Positions 9,693-20,458 are shown, counted from the stretch's first letter. The stretch is 25,824 bases of DNA from Dimargaris cristalligena (GCA_027576995.1 JANBQC010000406.1:1-25824), one strand, 5' to 3'. Notes: generated from the sequence alone by a model not told the origin. Made by a program: numbers and translations.

Positions 9693-11459
9693 ATGGAAAT
9701 CTCCATCAGCGTTTATACCATTGCCACCGGGCTTGTTCTTGCTTCGATTACCCGGGCGGCTTTATTCCAGGCAACCGATGGCGCTCGCGAGTCAACTAGC
9801 ACCGATTCGTACAAGTCTGGCTATACAATCCCTCCACCTGAATTGAGGGCCGCGGACTTTCCGACGAGTTTACTGGTTTTAAGAGGGCTTAATCTTGGTG
9901 AATATGAGGCTATCGAGATGGCATAATTAGGGTTCCAGGAGGTAAGTCTATAGCCATTAGTATTTATGGGCAGTTCTTCATTATCAACATACCGGTCCTG
10001 TTTAAAGATGCGTCTCTACTATTAGGAAACGGATGCTGTGTGTCTTATGTCCTCGAAGCAATACCTTTGGATAATGTCAGGGCGTGAGCGTTAAACATGT
10101 AAAAAGGGTCAACTTGTCGTGAATATAACATTCACCCCAAAATCAACCATATGTTTAATGGCCGATTATAGTACTCTTGTACATCCGCAGTCTAGCTCGC
10201 CCTCACTTAGTACTGCTTCCAACTCATTTGTACTGACTATGCACTTTGCTGTCCAATTTGCCATTGCGAATCATAAAACTTTCTAGTTGTTCGATGACTG
10301 TGGGAGATACCTTAGAGAAGAGCCAAACACATATTTGGAACCTAAAGTCTGGCATAAACTAGCCCCGGTTTGGAATAAGCTAGTACCTTTAGACACCTGG
10401 GATACATATCTTATGTATATTCAGGGTACTATGGCGGGAAAATACGAGACATCCATAAGGAAAGAAAATACTGTTGCCAAGTCAAATGAAGACACGTTGT
10501 GGTTGGCCAAAATTTACGAATAATTTTTGGTGGAAAATCTCGAGAATCAATTCGTTAAAGACAACGAGCGGCTGGCGATTGACTTGGCCCAACCTAGTCA
10601 TAAAGAATGCCAAACCCTTTTTCCTTTCGTCGCCAATATCACTGAGGTTCAACTTTTTACACTGTGGGAAACCTTATTGCACGAAGGTGCACTGTCTTCC
10701 AATGAAAGCACATTGTTTGCCGGAGGTGTAGTGGACACTACAGTGTACAAACATAGACATAGCACTACCATGGCCCGTATGTCCCATCTGAGACTCCCCA
10801 AAATAACGCTTAACCAGTTGCTCCTTTCCAAAATACTACCGATTGCAGTGGTCCGGATTATCCAGACCGCATTATGGAACCTTGGCCGTCTATCACAGCA
10901 AAACGTAGTTTACGGGTATTTTAAAAGGGTAATTAAGCATATCATCGAGTCTAAGGATACTGCCGCAGAAGCAGCACGTAGAGCTACCAATGCTCGTAGC
11001 CAGGCCTTCGCATATCTCGCGTTCGCGTATATTCGATCGGATAATACGGCGGTTGGTCAGATCAAGGCAATTTTCTATTCCACGACAATCCCCAGTAAAC
11101 TTAGCGGGCCACTTACTATTGCCAAAACAAGTCTAGAGGCCGGGTTTCGACACCTGCATATTATCCGGGATGATTACTCAATGTGTGAATTTTGGCCATC
11201 ATCCGTGTCGTCTTTGGGTAAAGCGTATTCCCCATTTCCTAAAAAGATAGCCTTGTCATTAACCAGGGAAGGAAACCCGATTCAACCAGTTCCATCTGCC
11301 TTGGTCACAAGTGAAATCCCGTCCAACGCCTTGTTGGATACCACGTACTTATGGAAGACTATCTCTAAATACAAATTCACGATCCTCCGCGCAAAAAACC
11401 AACCACTGGATCGTGGTGGATCAAAAAAACTAACGCGAGCACCCACTAAGTCAACTTAA
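9693..11459 (+). pseudogene. Degraded gene for a secreted protein of unknown family
   Basis: The ATG at 9693 opens a good signal peptide (hydrophobic core about residues 7-19, Ala cleavage region near 22). Coding sense then moves between frames. The start frame holds to about 9904. The next frame (GGKSIAISIYGQFF...) holds to a TGA at 10085. A short piece runs 10081-10105. The start frame then resumes from about 10101 to a TAA at 11457. The last long stretch is broken by TAG at 10284-10286 and TAA at 10521-10523, with protein-like sequence on both sides. After 10523 an unbroken 311-codon stretch remains. Each frame change equals the loss of one base; one falls at an A5 run (10101-10105). No GT...AG intron neatly removes the breaks. 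The full product would have been about 590 residues, mostly helical in appearance. I do not recognise the family; a lineage-specific secreted protein is a fair inference. GC content is lower than in neighbouring intact genes. Confidence 0.65.
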
Positions 11460-11464
11460 CCTTA

Positions 11465-12153
11465 TTTAAAACTGTGCCGACCAATTTAGTTGAAAATGAA
11501 TATATTATTTTAGAATCCCTTGCTAATGCTCTGCTTCGTAGCCCATTTTCGATATATACCAGCTGCTAATAAAATTCCGATTTTGGTACGCCTATTATTA
11601 TCAGGGAGTTGTTTTGGAATCCCTGAATGGAAGGAAGTGGATATTTGTAGAGAGTCTGCTATGTGTCCTCTCTTACTCGTAATCTTATTATTATATTTTT
11701 AACCGATTCGGCAGTATCGTTATTAAATTAGTGTTTAGTTATTAATTGTACTAAAATTATCAGCCCGTCCACTTATTTATGGAAGGCTTCGAATATATTA
11801 AGGTACATTGACAGTTTACCTTCCATTTGGGAGAAACTAAGTGAAACTGGACTAGACTTTGAAGAATAGGCAATTGGCTAAACGGGTGCACTGTAATTTA
11901 AGAATGATGGGCAATTTGTGTCCCGTACCTCTGCTTCGAAAACCCGTGGAAAATGACTCGATACTTTCTAAAGGGGATCTTGCAAGCTGTTCACCCCCCG
12001 GCCACCAGGCCACCTTGTGCCTCCCCCCTGGACAGTATTCACGATTTAGTTGAACGACTAAATACCACTGCACCCTGGGTGAAAACGTTCCCCCAAATCT
12101 CAGATAAAATGGCCGTCATGGCCTTGTTGATAACCCCCAGACCCACATATTAA
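11465..12153 (+). pseudogene. Trail of coding-like fragments after the degraded secreted gene
   Basis: Four short open pieces on the plus strand read like protein although none is a gene. 11465-11569 contains TVPTNLVENEYIILESLANA. About 11571-11702 contains NKIPILVRLLLSG and WKEVDICRESAMC in another frame. 11756-11869 contains STYLWKASNILRYIDSLPSI. About 12043-12153 (inside a frame open from 11953) contains LVERLNTTAPWVKTFPQIS. They keep strand and order but differ in frame and are separated by AT-rich DNA. They could be the remains of a second copy of the same unknown family, or exons of a gene whose introns I cannot place. Evidence is only sequence character. Confidence 0.35.
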
Positions 12154-12801
12154 CGTGATAAATGTTAATACCGTTGTACTCAGGTCGCAGTCAATGAAAT
12201 CGACCCCCCACCTCCACATCCTAAACACTCTGTAAAGATAAAAGGTCCATTTCTCAACCCTGTCTGCCAAAGGATAAAGTAAGTTGGCATAGCAAACGGC
12301 GATTCCCTTATTGTTGAAAACAAACCTAAAGCTGTATGCGTATACTACTATTATTATAGGGAGGGCAAAGGCATGCCCACTCCATCTAGTCAATCTGGGA
12401 GGGTTCCGCGATTACACTGTAGCCAGGCCAAAAAGACCTCATATGTCCATTTTCGCTATTCCTTCAAAGTATGCAGCCACCGAATTTGTTCGAATGAAAG
12501 AAATGGCAATCTAGACCTTTAATGTGAATAATTATACAGGCTAGTAAATAAAATAAAATAAAAACAAAACGCATACGAAACCGAAAACACATAATAAAAA
12601 TAAATAAGACGTGGTCAATAATAGACCGGAGCCAACAAAATAAATAAACGAACAAATAAGAGCAAAGTGCCATTTAAACGGCATCATCATAAAAACATTG
12701 CGCCAAACTATAATGCTAGCCACATTATGTGGGCAATCACGGCACAATTGGGCGTTTATAATAAATCAAAAATCCATGGTAACCGCATATGGTATATAGG
12801 C
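12154..12801. other. Intergenic region downstream of the transporter
   Basis: AT-rich, with a block of AAATAA repeats at 12541-12660, which on the minus strand is T-rich. It lies 3' of the minus-strand transporter and presumably includes its terminator. No credible gene. Confidence 0.4.
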
Positions 12802-14715
12802 CTAGCCACTAAAGAGGCGGACGATATTGAAAGTAAGGCAAATGGACATGACCAAGCAACCGTATACGACCAGGGCCATGGATAGAAATTTGAGGACGGT
12901 CATGGGGGCGCGTTGGTGGATCTTGTAGAAGAATAGGCCGGGCAAAATAAAGGATATCGTGGTAGAGCCCGTTGAACCGACAAATGAGAGCACCAGGTCC
13001 AGCTGGGATACCGACATCGCCACCAGATACGAGAAAAACAGAATACAGATGGTCACGGCGATGAACATGCGGCGCGACATGGCAGGGGGTACAATGTTAC
13101 CGGTAGAGGCTAACGACAAGGGTCGGGACCGACCGGAGTGGCCTCCCCCTCCCACCCGCAGTCCATCTTCGTCGTCGTCCTGCAGGGCTGCATAGCCACT
13201 CTGTTGCGCCTGGAGGTATTCGGTGGGAGCGGTCTCCATCTGGCGCCTTTGGGCCACGTATAGGCTGCCGTTGGGTAATAGAGTAGAGCCGGCATCAATA
13301 GACACATCCCCCCCGCCTAGAATCGGATGCCGACCGTCTAGTATCGGTGAATTGGGATCACTGAGACTTTTGGGGCGTTGGAAACGGGGTAGCACGTAGC
13401 CACAAATAATCTTGTCCAGGCAGGCCCGGCAAGGGTGGCATTGTAGAGGGTAGGAGAGCAGCATGAGTACCCCAATAGCCACTTGGCCCAACGTAACCAA
13501 GGGCCCGCTGTGGTACATGAGGATGATATTGGGCAATACGTCGTCGCCGAATTGGAGGTAGCCGAGAATGGCCACGATAAGGTAAGCCACGGTGGCTACG
13601 CTAATGGCCAAATGGATGGTACCTTTAATGTTACGGGGGGAGTTGTCCCGTAATTCGTTATACACACTAAAAATGTTCTGGTGGCAGGTGAATGCAAACA
13701 CGAAAATGGGGAGGTTGGTGAAGAATTGCGGCGATAGTTTGATGAGGGAGACTCGGCCGGCGGGGACAGGGGTGCGGGCGGGGTCTAAGAAATTGACCAG
13801 CACAATGACCACCAAGTACAACAAGGCTACTAGTGCTACCATGGAGGTATAACGCAGCGAGTCTAGCCTACGCAAAAAGGCGAGGGGCGTGAGTAACAGA
13901 ATGGCCAAGGTAATCCAGAAGCGACGGTCCGTCAGCAAAAGAAACAGGAACGAGGGGTCGGTTTTGGCGTACGTGACCACATTGAGAGGCTCGGGGATGA
14001 ATAGGGCACTCATGACCTGGGGCATCACTTCACCGAAGATAATGAGGTACGAGATGGACACCCCAAAGCACTTGATAGCGATGGCCAGGTCGAAGAAGAG
14101 CGAGGCACCCGGGTAGGTCAACTGGCTCACGGTAAAGAAGGAGGCATGTCGTCCTTCCACAAAGCGAGCGCAGTAGCCCAGGAAGAAGAGGCCCAGGGCC
14201 GAAGCAGCGGCGGAAAAGAGAATAATCCAGCTCCCGAGTAGCAAGCCTACCGAGGCCATGGCAGTAGGCATGGCCAGGATACCCGACCCTAAAATGGTGT
14301 TACATAAATTGACCACGCATGAAAAAACGGTAGCAGTGGGCTCCTGGCCGTCGACGGAGGGGCCGCTGGGTGAGCGCGGGGGGGACAGGGAGTCGGCCTC
14401 GTCGTAGTCGACGGACTCGGCCGATGAGCGGTGCAAATGGGGGGCCATTGGCCGGGAGGGAATCCCTATACCCTCCTCGGGGGGGTCGCCGCCACCAGTT
14501 GAGCCACCGCTCCCGGTATCGATGCGTCGCAGGGTAGTGTGTGAGTGGGAGTTCTTGAGGCGGGCCGAGGTACTAGATGCTACCGAGGTCACCGAATGAT
14601 TGGATTTGGTCCGGGTTACGCGGGGGGCCGACTCTACGGGCCGCGCGGGGGCATTTCCATCGGGTACTTGGTTTCGCAGGGGTGGCCCGGCCGTGGAAGG
14701 GGCCCTTGTTGACAT
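12802..14715 (-). CDS. Vacuolar amino-acid transporter, AVT5/AVT6-like (AAAP/SLC38 family)
   Basis: This 637-residue single-exon membrane protein belongs to the amino acid/auxin permease family. Yeast Avt6 exports acidic amino acids from the vacuole; I infer a similar place and direction here. Residues 1-125 form a hydrophilic Ser/Pro-rich cytosolic tail. The first membrane segment carries the family motif NLCNTILGSGILAMPTA (136-152). ASFFTVSQLTYP (191-202) and the following FFDLAIAIKCFGVSISYLI closely resemble Avt5/Avt6. FAFTCHQNIFSVYNELRDNS (340-359) is the conserved middle segment. About eleven hydrophobic segments can be counted: near 133, 156, 210, 267, 288, 331, 366, 403, 549, 578 and 606. 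A hydrophilic insert at 440-548 separates the last three and is longer than I expect for the family. The start is the first in-frame ATG, just after an AT-rich promoter-like stretch. Substrate cannot be read from sequence. Confidence 0.9.
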   Translation of the reverse strand: MSTRAPSTAGPPLRNQVPDGNAPARPVESAPRVTRTKSNHSVTSVASSTSARLKNSHSHTTLRRIDTGSGGSTGGGDPPEEGIGIPSRPMAPHLHRSSAESVDYDEADSLSPPRSPSGPSVDGQEPTATVFSCVVNLCNTILGSGILAMPTAMASVGLLLGSWIILFSAAASALGLFFLGYCARFVEGRHASFFTVSQLTYPGASLFFDLAIAIKCFGVSISYLIIFGEVMPQVMSALFIPEPLNVVTYAKTDPSFLFLLLTDRRFWITLAILLLTPLAFLRRLDSLRYTSMVALVALLYLVVIVLVNFLDPARTPVPAGRVSLIKLSPQFFTNLPIFVFAFTCHQNIFSVYNELRDNSPRNIKGTIHLAISVATVAYLIVAILGYLQFGDDVLPNIILMYHSGPLVTLGQVAIGVLMLLSYPLQCHPCRACLDKIICGYVLPRFQRPKSLSDPNSPILDGRHPILGGGDVSIDAGSTLLPNGSLYVAQRRQMETAPTEYLQAQQSGYAALQDDDEDGLRVGGGGHSGRSRPLSLASTGNIVPPAMSRRMFIAVTICILFFSYLVAMSVSQLDLVLSFVGSTGSTTISFILPGLFFYKIHQRAPMTVLKFLSMALVVYGCLVMSICLTFNIVRLFSG

Positions 14716-15843
14716 TCTATTGAATAGTAGTAATAATAGAAATAGATTTTTAAATAAAAAAATAGAGCAGGAGTCGGAGAAACAGGGAATATCCGAATAT
14801 AGACTAAAGGAAAATGGTTAGGCAGTGGTGTACCTCTTTCTGGGGTGGAAGTAAACGCAGAACTGGGGACTTCTACCGTTGGCTATAGATAACAAGCCAC
14901 ACTTCAATAATAGTAATAATAATAAAATTAAATGTGGGCAGGCACTTGGATGAGAAAGGGAAGGACCAAAAGTGGATAAGGACTAAAGTCAAGGGCAGAT
15001 GACCAACCGGTTAACGACGAAGACTGGAGTCGAGGCAAAAATAATAATAGCAGCAGTTGGTCGTCGTCTAACTCGGGCAATTTCAAGGTAGTAGGGGGAG
15101 AATGTGGAGAGAGTGGGAGAAGGAGGAAGTGAATGTGGTGGTGGTGGTGGGGATTCCTTCTCTCAGGCACAGCAAAGTGGCAGTCCCAGTGGGGAAAGGC
15201 TTGTCAAGTAAGTCAAGCAGAGGGAATTAAATCGAGGTTGTGTGGGTGGGGCGCAGCTCCGGGCGGGTCCAGATAGAGAGGGGATACGTTGATTTGTAGG
15301 TAAAGGTGGACTGAACTCGGGCTGCTAAAGAGCCCCGAGATAATTAAATAATGGCGTAAATATAATCGTTAAAGAAGCGAGAGAAAGAGAGGGAGGGAGA
15401 GAATATGAAATCAATTATCGGATAGTCAACCCGCCCTGTGTTATATATAAATCTTTTCTCTAACGGCCTAGGTCAGCTTTATATTAGTTGGTGCATAGAG
15501 GGATATTGTGAAGTATATGCGCATGTATGCTATAAATGCTATAAATTTTTTTATATGGAAAAAACTAGGATAGGTGCCTATAGTATCTGAGGATATAGCA
15601 GCAGCAATAAAAGTTATTATATGTATATGGCGCGCTTTATAAGCGGGGAAAAGCGTAAAGGAGAAGGGGGGCACTCGGAATATATGGTTGGCCAATATGG
15701 GTGGTTAGTTATATATAGTAGGGACTTTTCCATCCCTCATTCTCTAAATGTCGGTCCAATCAAATTAGAGAGAAACCAGTAGTAGCTAGGTAGGTGAATG
15801 GGCAAATAACTAATGGAGAAAGAGTGATGGTGGATCCCCCCCT

Positions 15844-15875
15844 TCACCGCGCCAATTTTTTACATAGCGCGGTGA
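15844..15875. repeat. Perfect 9-bp GC-rich inverted repeat
   Basis: TCACCGCGC (15844-15852) and GCGCGGTGA (15867-15875) are exact reverse complements around a 14-base A/T-rich loop (15853-15866). Confidence 0.8.
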
Positions 15876-17760
15876 TTAAAAACGACCTTTAGCTGGTATT
15901 CCTGCATTCCGCAGAGTAATAAGGGCAGTTTCCCCAGCCTACTCCATAGTTTTTAGTCTAATGGCATCGATCATTCCAGTGGGGGCAGTGATATATTAAT
16001 TGCCAAAGGAAGCGGGGCGTATCTGGGCATTTTTATTAGGCCATCAACCCTGCCGAAATAGCGAAACAATTGGTTAGGCCAACTAAAAGCCAGGTAAAGA
16101 CTCAACTAACCCGAAAAATGGCCAGGAAGTTGGGACCATTCCCTCTCCCCCGGCAATTTCATATTCACTTCTACCCCACCGACCAAGCTATATAAACAAT
16201 AGAGCGTCACATTGTTATTTTCCAGTCCTCACTAAAGGGCTCGGCTCGCTGGGACATCGATTAAGCTGTATGGAATTAACCATCTATAGTCCCATGACAA
16301 CAAGACCATGTGTAGTAGAGGTGGTGGGTGATGCGCCCAGCCTTGCGAAATTTAGCCAATCTGAGCCTATGGCTTTATCGGATTGAGCCTGTTCCATATC
16401 TGTTGTGTTTTCGGAACTCTGCGCTATTAGGTCCAAAGAGATAGGCGGCTATTTATGACCCAGCTGACTTACCCATTAGCCGTATGAACCAGTCTGGGCT
16501 GGAGGTGCGCGTACAGCCCCATAACTATGCGGCCGACAACTACACTACCCTTTGGCCTTTATGGCGCCAATCTCTCTCGTTCGGCCACTAGCGTGTGGCG
16601 TCCGTTGGTCGGGGACACCCGTTCATGTATCATTCCAACTTGACCCCTTCCACCACGACCCCCACACCTCTTTCTCTCTCTACCCTCTCCGCAACCTTGG
16701 TCGGGCTGGGTAGAACCATAACCGAAAATAATATTAATATAGAGAAGGCCCTTTTAACCCATCCTCAGCGACTTCACTGGCTAATATCACCTATATACAG
16801 CAGAGCGTATACCCCGGGTGGCGTCGTTCGGGGAAGACGGTACGGCCTGGCCTAGATAGTGAAACCCTCGTCCATCGGTTGGACTGCAGGGCCCTTTATG
16901 GGTGGCGGAAAGTTAATTAAACAGCCGAGCATCCGAAACAGTGGACACGCGTTCCAGTGATACAAAGGGAAAAGGCCGGATAATTCTACGAAGTGGAGTC
17001 GAGTGTATGGGTGAGTGAGTGAAGGAGTAAGAGTGGTTAATGATTAATCGGGCTTCGTTACGCCAGCTAAATCGGCTCCAGAGCGAGCACTATCCTCCCC
17101 AATACGGGAAAATGGGCGGGGGAAGTAGCGGTGGATGTGGTGGATATGGGGAAGGGGGGCAACGCCACTGGGCTTGGTTACCCGAAAGCCCCCGCCCCTA
17201 ATGGCCGGACCATATCGGTGGGTATTTTTCCCACAGCGACCACCCAATTTCGCGCTATTACTTGCTGGTTGATGAGATCGTATCCCCCATGTTCCTCCGC
17301 TTATCCTCACCTATGGTTTAACCCCAATCGGCCCTGCAAAGGGCGTATACACCGCTAAGTTCGGTTCAGCGGAACATGGAGATAATCAAATGACGGTTAA
17401 GTTATCTAGGCCGCGGCAAATTGCTCATTCCTCCTCCCCTACATTCCACAGCTCGGCCTCTTCCTCCCTGGTAAATGGAAGCCAACGGCGATAACAAGGG
17501 GAGACTGGCAAATTCTCCCCAATTCCCTAAACAGGCACACCACTGTCACACTCCAGGTTCCCAGTAGCCGATAACTCAGCCCCCATTCGCTTGACTAATG
17601 ATAGGCATGTCACAACAGTATCATCATTCGGTACCCGCGACCATGGCGGTACAACTGATCCTCCCCCCCGCCCATATTATAATTGAAATAAAGGTGAAAC
17701 ATGGATAAGCCGTAGATAGCGGCTATGCCCATTCTGGGTGAAGGAGGGCATACCATAAAA

Positions 17761-17845
17761 TGAAACGTCAACCACCTTGTCAACAGCTAATACGAGGGCA
17801 TCTAGCCAAATTCGGGAGATTGTGGTTGGGGTAGTTGACGTTTCA
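17761..17845. repeat. Inverted repeat with terminal TGAAACGTCAAC arms
   Basis: TGAAACGTCAAC at 17761-17772 is the exact reverse complement of 17834-17845. Extending to 16 bases per arm adds one mismatch (15/16). The 53 bases between the 16-base arms are not otherwise palindromic. No target-site duplication is evident outside. Each arm holds ACGTCA/TGACGT, the core of a bZIP (CRE/ATF) site. Confidence 0.7.
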
Positions 17846-18465
17846 CCAACCCACCGGTATAGAGTGTGCTAGGTTAAAATTAATCCAGTGACTAAATCGG
17901 GGCACTTAATAATACCACAATCATACGGAAAAAGGGCGCGGAAATCCGGCGAGAGTGTTGTGTATATATGGGTGTGTGTATTGGGAGGGTCTGTTCACTG
18001 AATTTACCGGTGGGATTTACAGGCGTGCTACAACGGTTCGGGAGCCGAGTTTTTGTGGTTCGGAAGTATTTTCGGTATAGAAGAAAGTTTCCCCGTAGTC
18101 AAGGGACGGGTGCTGCAAGATCTACGATGGGATAGGCGTATGCCGGTTGTATGATGCTACCCCGTGACTACTGTGGGTGGCGGCTCCCTTGATTCTAGGT
18201 GTGGAGGAGAATACACGAACGATGTAGGCTCCGCTCATTTATGGACAATGCTGGCGAGGACTACATACCATTCGGCAGACCTCCATAGTAGTTATAGTCC
18301 AAATACACACACACCTCTCCCAGTCGATTGGCCGCTCGTTGTCGTTACGTAAAGTGGGGCTATTCATTGCCGTGTAGCTGTATTAGGAAATGGGAAGGAA
18401 ACTGCTCCGTAGCTTGTTCGATACGGGGATGTTTGGTAAGTCAATGAAACCCGCCAACCTCGTAA

Positions 18466-18828
18466 AATGCCAAGGGTGGGTGTATACTAGACCATCATAT
18501 ATACCCCGTCCGAGATTCCCAGACTGTGTTATATCCCCTTGTACTTAAGGGTGGGCCTGGTCTTAAAGACTCCATGGCGGGAGGCATCACTTCTTTCCAG
18601 TCCAGTTGGGCTCAGATGACACTGATTAGGAATCTGTTTGCTCATTCCACCTCCCAGAGTATGTGGAATGTAGAGAGAGCCACCACATCTCTACAGTGGT
18701 GGTATACTACGCCCCATGCCTGGGGTGAGGAAAGTATTGGCCATGAATGGATAGAATCGTATGACCACAAGTTCACACATGCCTTCTTTGCTTTAGGACA
18801 GACGAGGCAGGTTATTATTAATCAATGA
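18466..18828 (+). other. Unassigned open frame with hairpins inside
   Basis: The frame is open for about 120 codons with no suitable early ATG; the first ATG is at about 18574. The translation contains HAWGEESIGHEWIESYDHKF and FFALGQTRQVI, which could be a remnant of a protein, but I do not recognise it. Three successive hairpins lie inside (18643-18725). It could be a gene remnant, an exon of an unresolved gene, or chance. Confidence 0.2.
18643..18725. repeat. Cluster of three consecutive perfect hairpins
   Basis: Hairpin 1 pairs CATTCCAC (18643-18650) with GTGGAATG (18663-18670). Hairpin 2 pairs CCACCAC (18680-18686) with GTGGTGG (18696-18702). Hairpin 3 pairs CCCCA (18712-18716) with TGGGG (18721-18725) across a TGCC loop. 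Spacers are 9 bases each. Confidence 0.65.
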
Positions 18829-19896
18829 ATGAATCAAGGGAAAACTATCTGTAAAAATGAGGTGACACGCACCTTCCAAACTACCCAAACCGATTGGGAA
18901 ATAGCCAGTGGTGCTCATCAGCCCGGTTGGTAAACGGACTATACCGCCCGTGTAGAGATGTATATAATCCAAAATAATCATATACGCATATTTATATCAA
19001 TGTGGGGAATCCCTGGAGTGGTTTTGAGGTATATTTTCCAAGCAAGATCAATTGGATAGCCGGCTGAGCTGAAGGGTGTTCCGGGCCACCTGCGATAAGC
19101 GCCCGGTGGAATAGTACATTTTTTGAACGGCGGCTGAATTCACTGCACTATACTGCAGGTACCCATGACCAATTTCCCGTGGGCCGTAGGATGCAGACCT
19201 ACATTTGCTTTGCCAAGTAACAACGGCAAGACAATGTGGGTTGACCCTTACTAGTCTAGATAGTGTGCGCGGGGAGTAAAAATCCTCATCCAGTCATATT
19301 GCATCCCTGGTCCCTGTTTAGGTGTTGGTGGTGTGATAAACACGGGAGAAGGGCCCATACTACTCTAATTGCCTAAATCCCCATGAAGGATATTATTCAT
19401 ACGAACAAGCTAATTGATGCATGAGCCAGTAGTAGTCCCCTAGTAGGACTGGGGGCGTTGGTTGTGAAGTTAGCCGGGTTCCACTGAAGGGAAATCCCCC
19501 TGAACTAATAGCTTCGAAACACATAACTTAGCCGATGCCACACCCTCTATTGCTCTCTATATATATTTCATGTATTTGTATTCCGGGGGATATTATCCCC
19601 GCCATAGGGCTGGATGGGAAAAAGGGTCGTCATGGTGGGGTAGTAGGGCGCATGATCGGATTAGACGATTAAAACGCCCTTCATTGGTGTGCAGCCCTTA
19701 AAGGCACTACTATAGCCATCGGCATGAAAGGCGGAACTTTAATCAATGACCCCCCAGTAAAAAAAGACATTTTCCTGTAGATTAAAGTGGGTGGGGGACG
19801 AAACGAGACAAGATCAGTATTAGAAAGAGGAGGGGCCCAACTCGGCTTAATTAGACCGTTTCAAGGAACTCGCGTTTCACATGACGGCGGTGTGCC

Positions 19897-19912
19897 GAAT
19901 GAATGAATGAAT
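19897..19912. repeat. (GAAT)4 microsatellite
   Basis: Four GAAT units followed by GAAA. Confidence 0.9.
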
Positions 19913-20305
19913 GAAACGAAAGGAAAGGGAAAGGGCAATATATACACATACATATATCTATATTGCACGGGATAAATCAAGAGGGAATGCTGGGTAATTA
20001 ATTTTCCCCGCCTCTCTGCGGCCATGTTGGCGGGGCAAATGGACTCATTAGCGTGGCCTAAATGGTTGGCTGGCTCGTACGGCCTAGTGGTAATAGACCA
20101 GAAGAAGATCGCGCGTTCTTTCCTCCCACCCAGGGCAGGGCAGGGGCCGCCGCTGTTTTTTTGGCCGGCTGACCAACCGCCCCTCAAACCCTCTGTAGTG
20201 CCTTTTCCCGCTGCCAAATCACCCTATCACTGCCACTCCTCCATTTCCGGTACTATGCACCCTATACTCCCGTGCTACCTATTCCTAGCGAGCCCTTTTC
20301 CGGGA

Positions 20306-20312
20306 TATATAA
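20306..20312 (+). promoter_or_regulatory. TATA box of the metallothionein gene
   Basis: TATATAA lies about 150 bases before the ATG at 20459. It sits at the centre of an imperfect inverted repeat, CCGGGAT (20300-20306) against ATCCCCGG (20312-20319). The DNA between it and the ATG is strongly pyrimidine-rich, especially 20382-20455. I searched by eye for copper-regulator sites of the Ace1 type (T-rich GCTG) and for metal-response elements (TGCRCNC) and did not find a convincing one. Confidence 0.55.
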
Positions 20313-20458
20313 TCCCCGGCCCTTCCCTTCCCAAATCACCTCGAACTCACTCATAGATACTCACGACTGCCCGCATTTGCCTGAACTTCCTTCTCCTCCT
20401 CCCCCTTCCTTACCTTACCCCACCCCCCCTCTTCTCTCCCCTCCCTCTCGTTCTCAAA

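Larger units (their letters stand above)
14716..20299. other. Long gene-poor region
   Basis: There is 5.6 kb between the divergent transporter and metallothionein genes with no supportable protein gene. Short open frames (60-118 codons) show no signal peptide, motif or protein-like composition that I trust. Two weak ones may be remnants: 16595-16855 and 18466-18828. Inverted repeats occur at 15844-15875, 17761-17845, 18643-18725, 19586-19600 and 20300-20319. A TATATAAA at about 16189 is not followed by a credible gene. No tRNA or rRNA was seen. The far ends must hold two promoters. Undetected spliced or noncoding genes remain possible. Confidence 0.45.

Noticed and set aside
9924..9965. GTAAGT at 9942 as an intron donor in the degraded secreted gene
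   Set aside because: The start frame already stops at 9924, and the frame that reads through 9942 continues as good protein sequence, so splicing there does not repair the gene.
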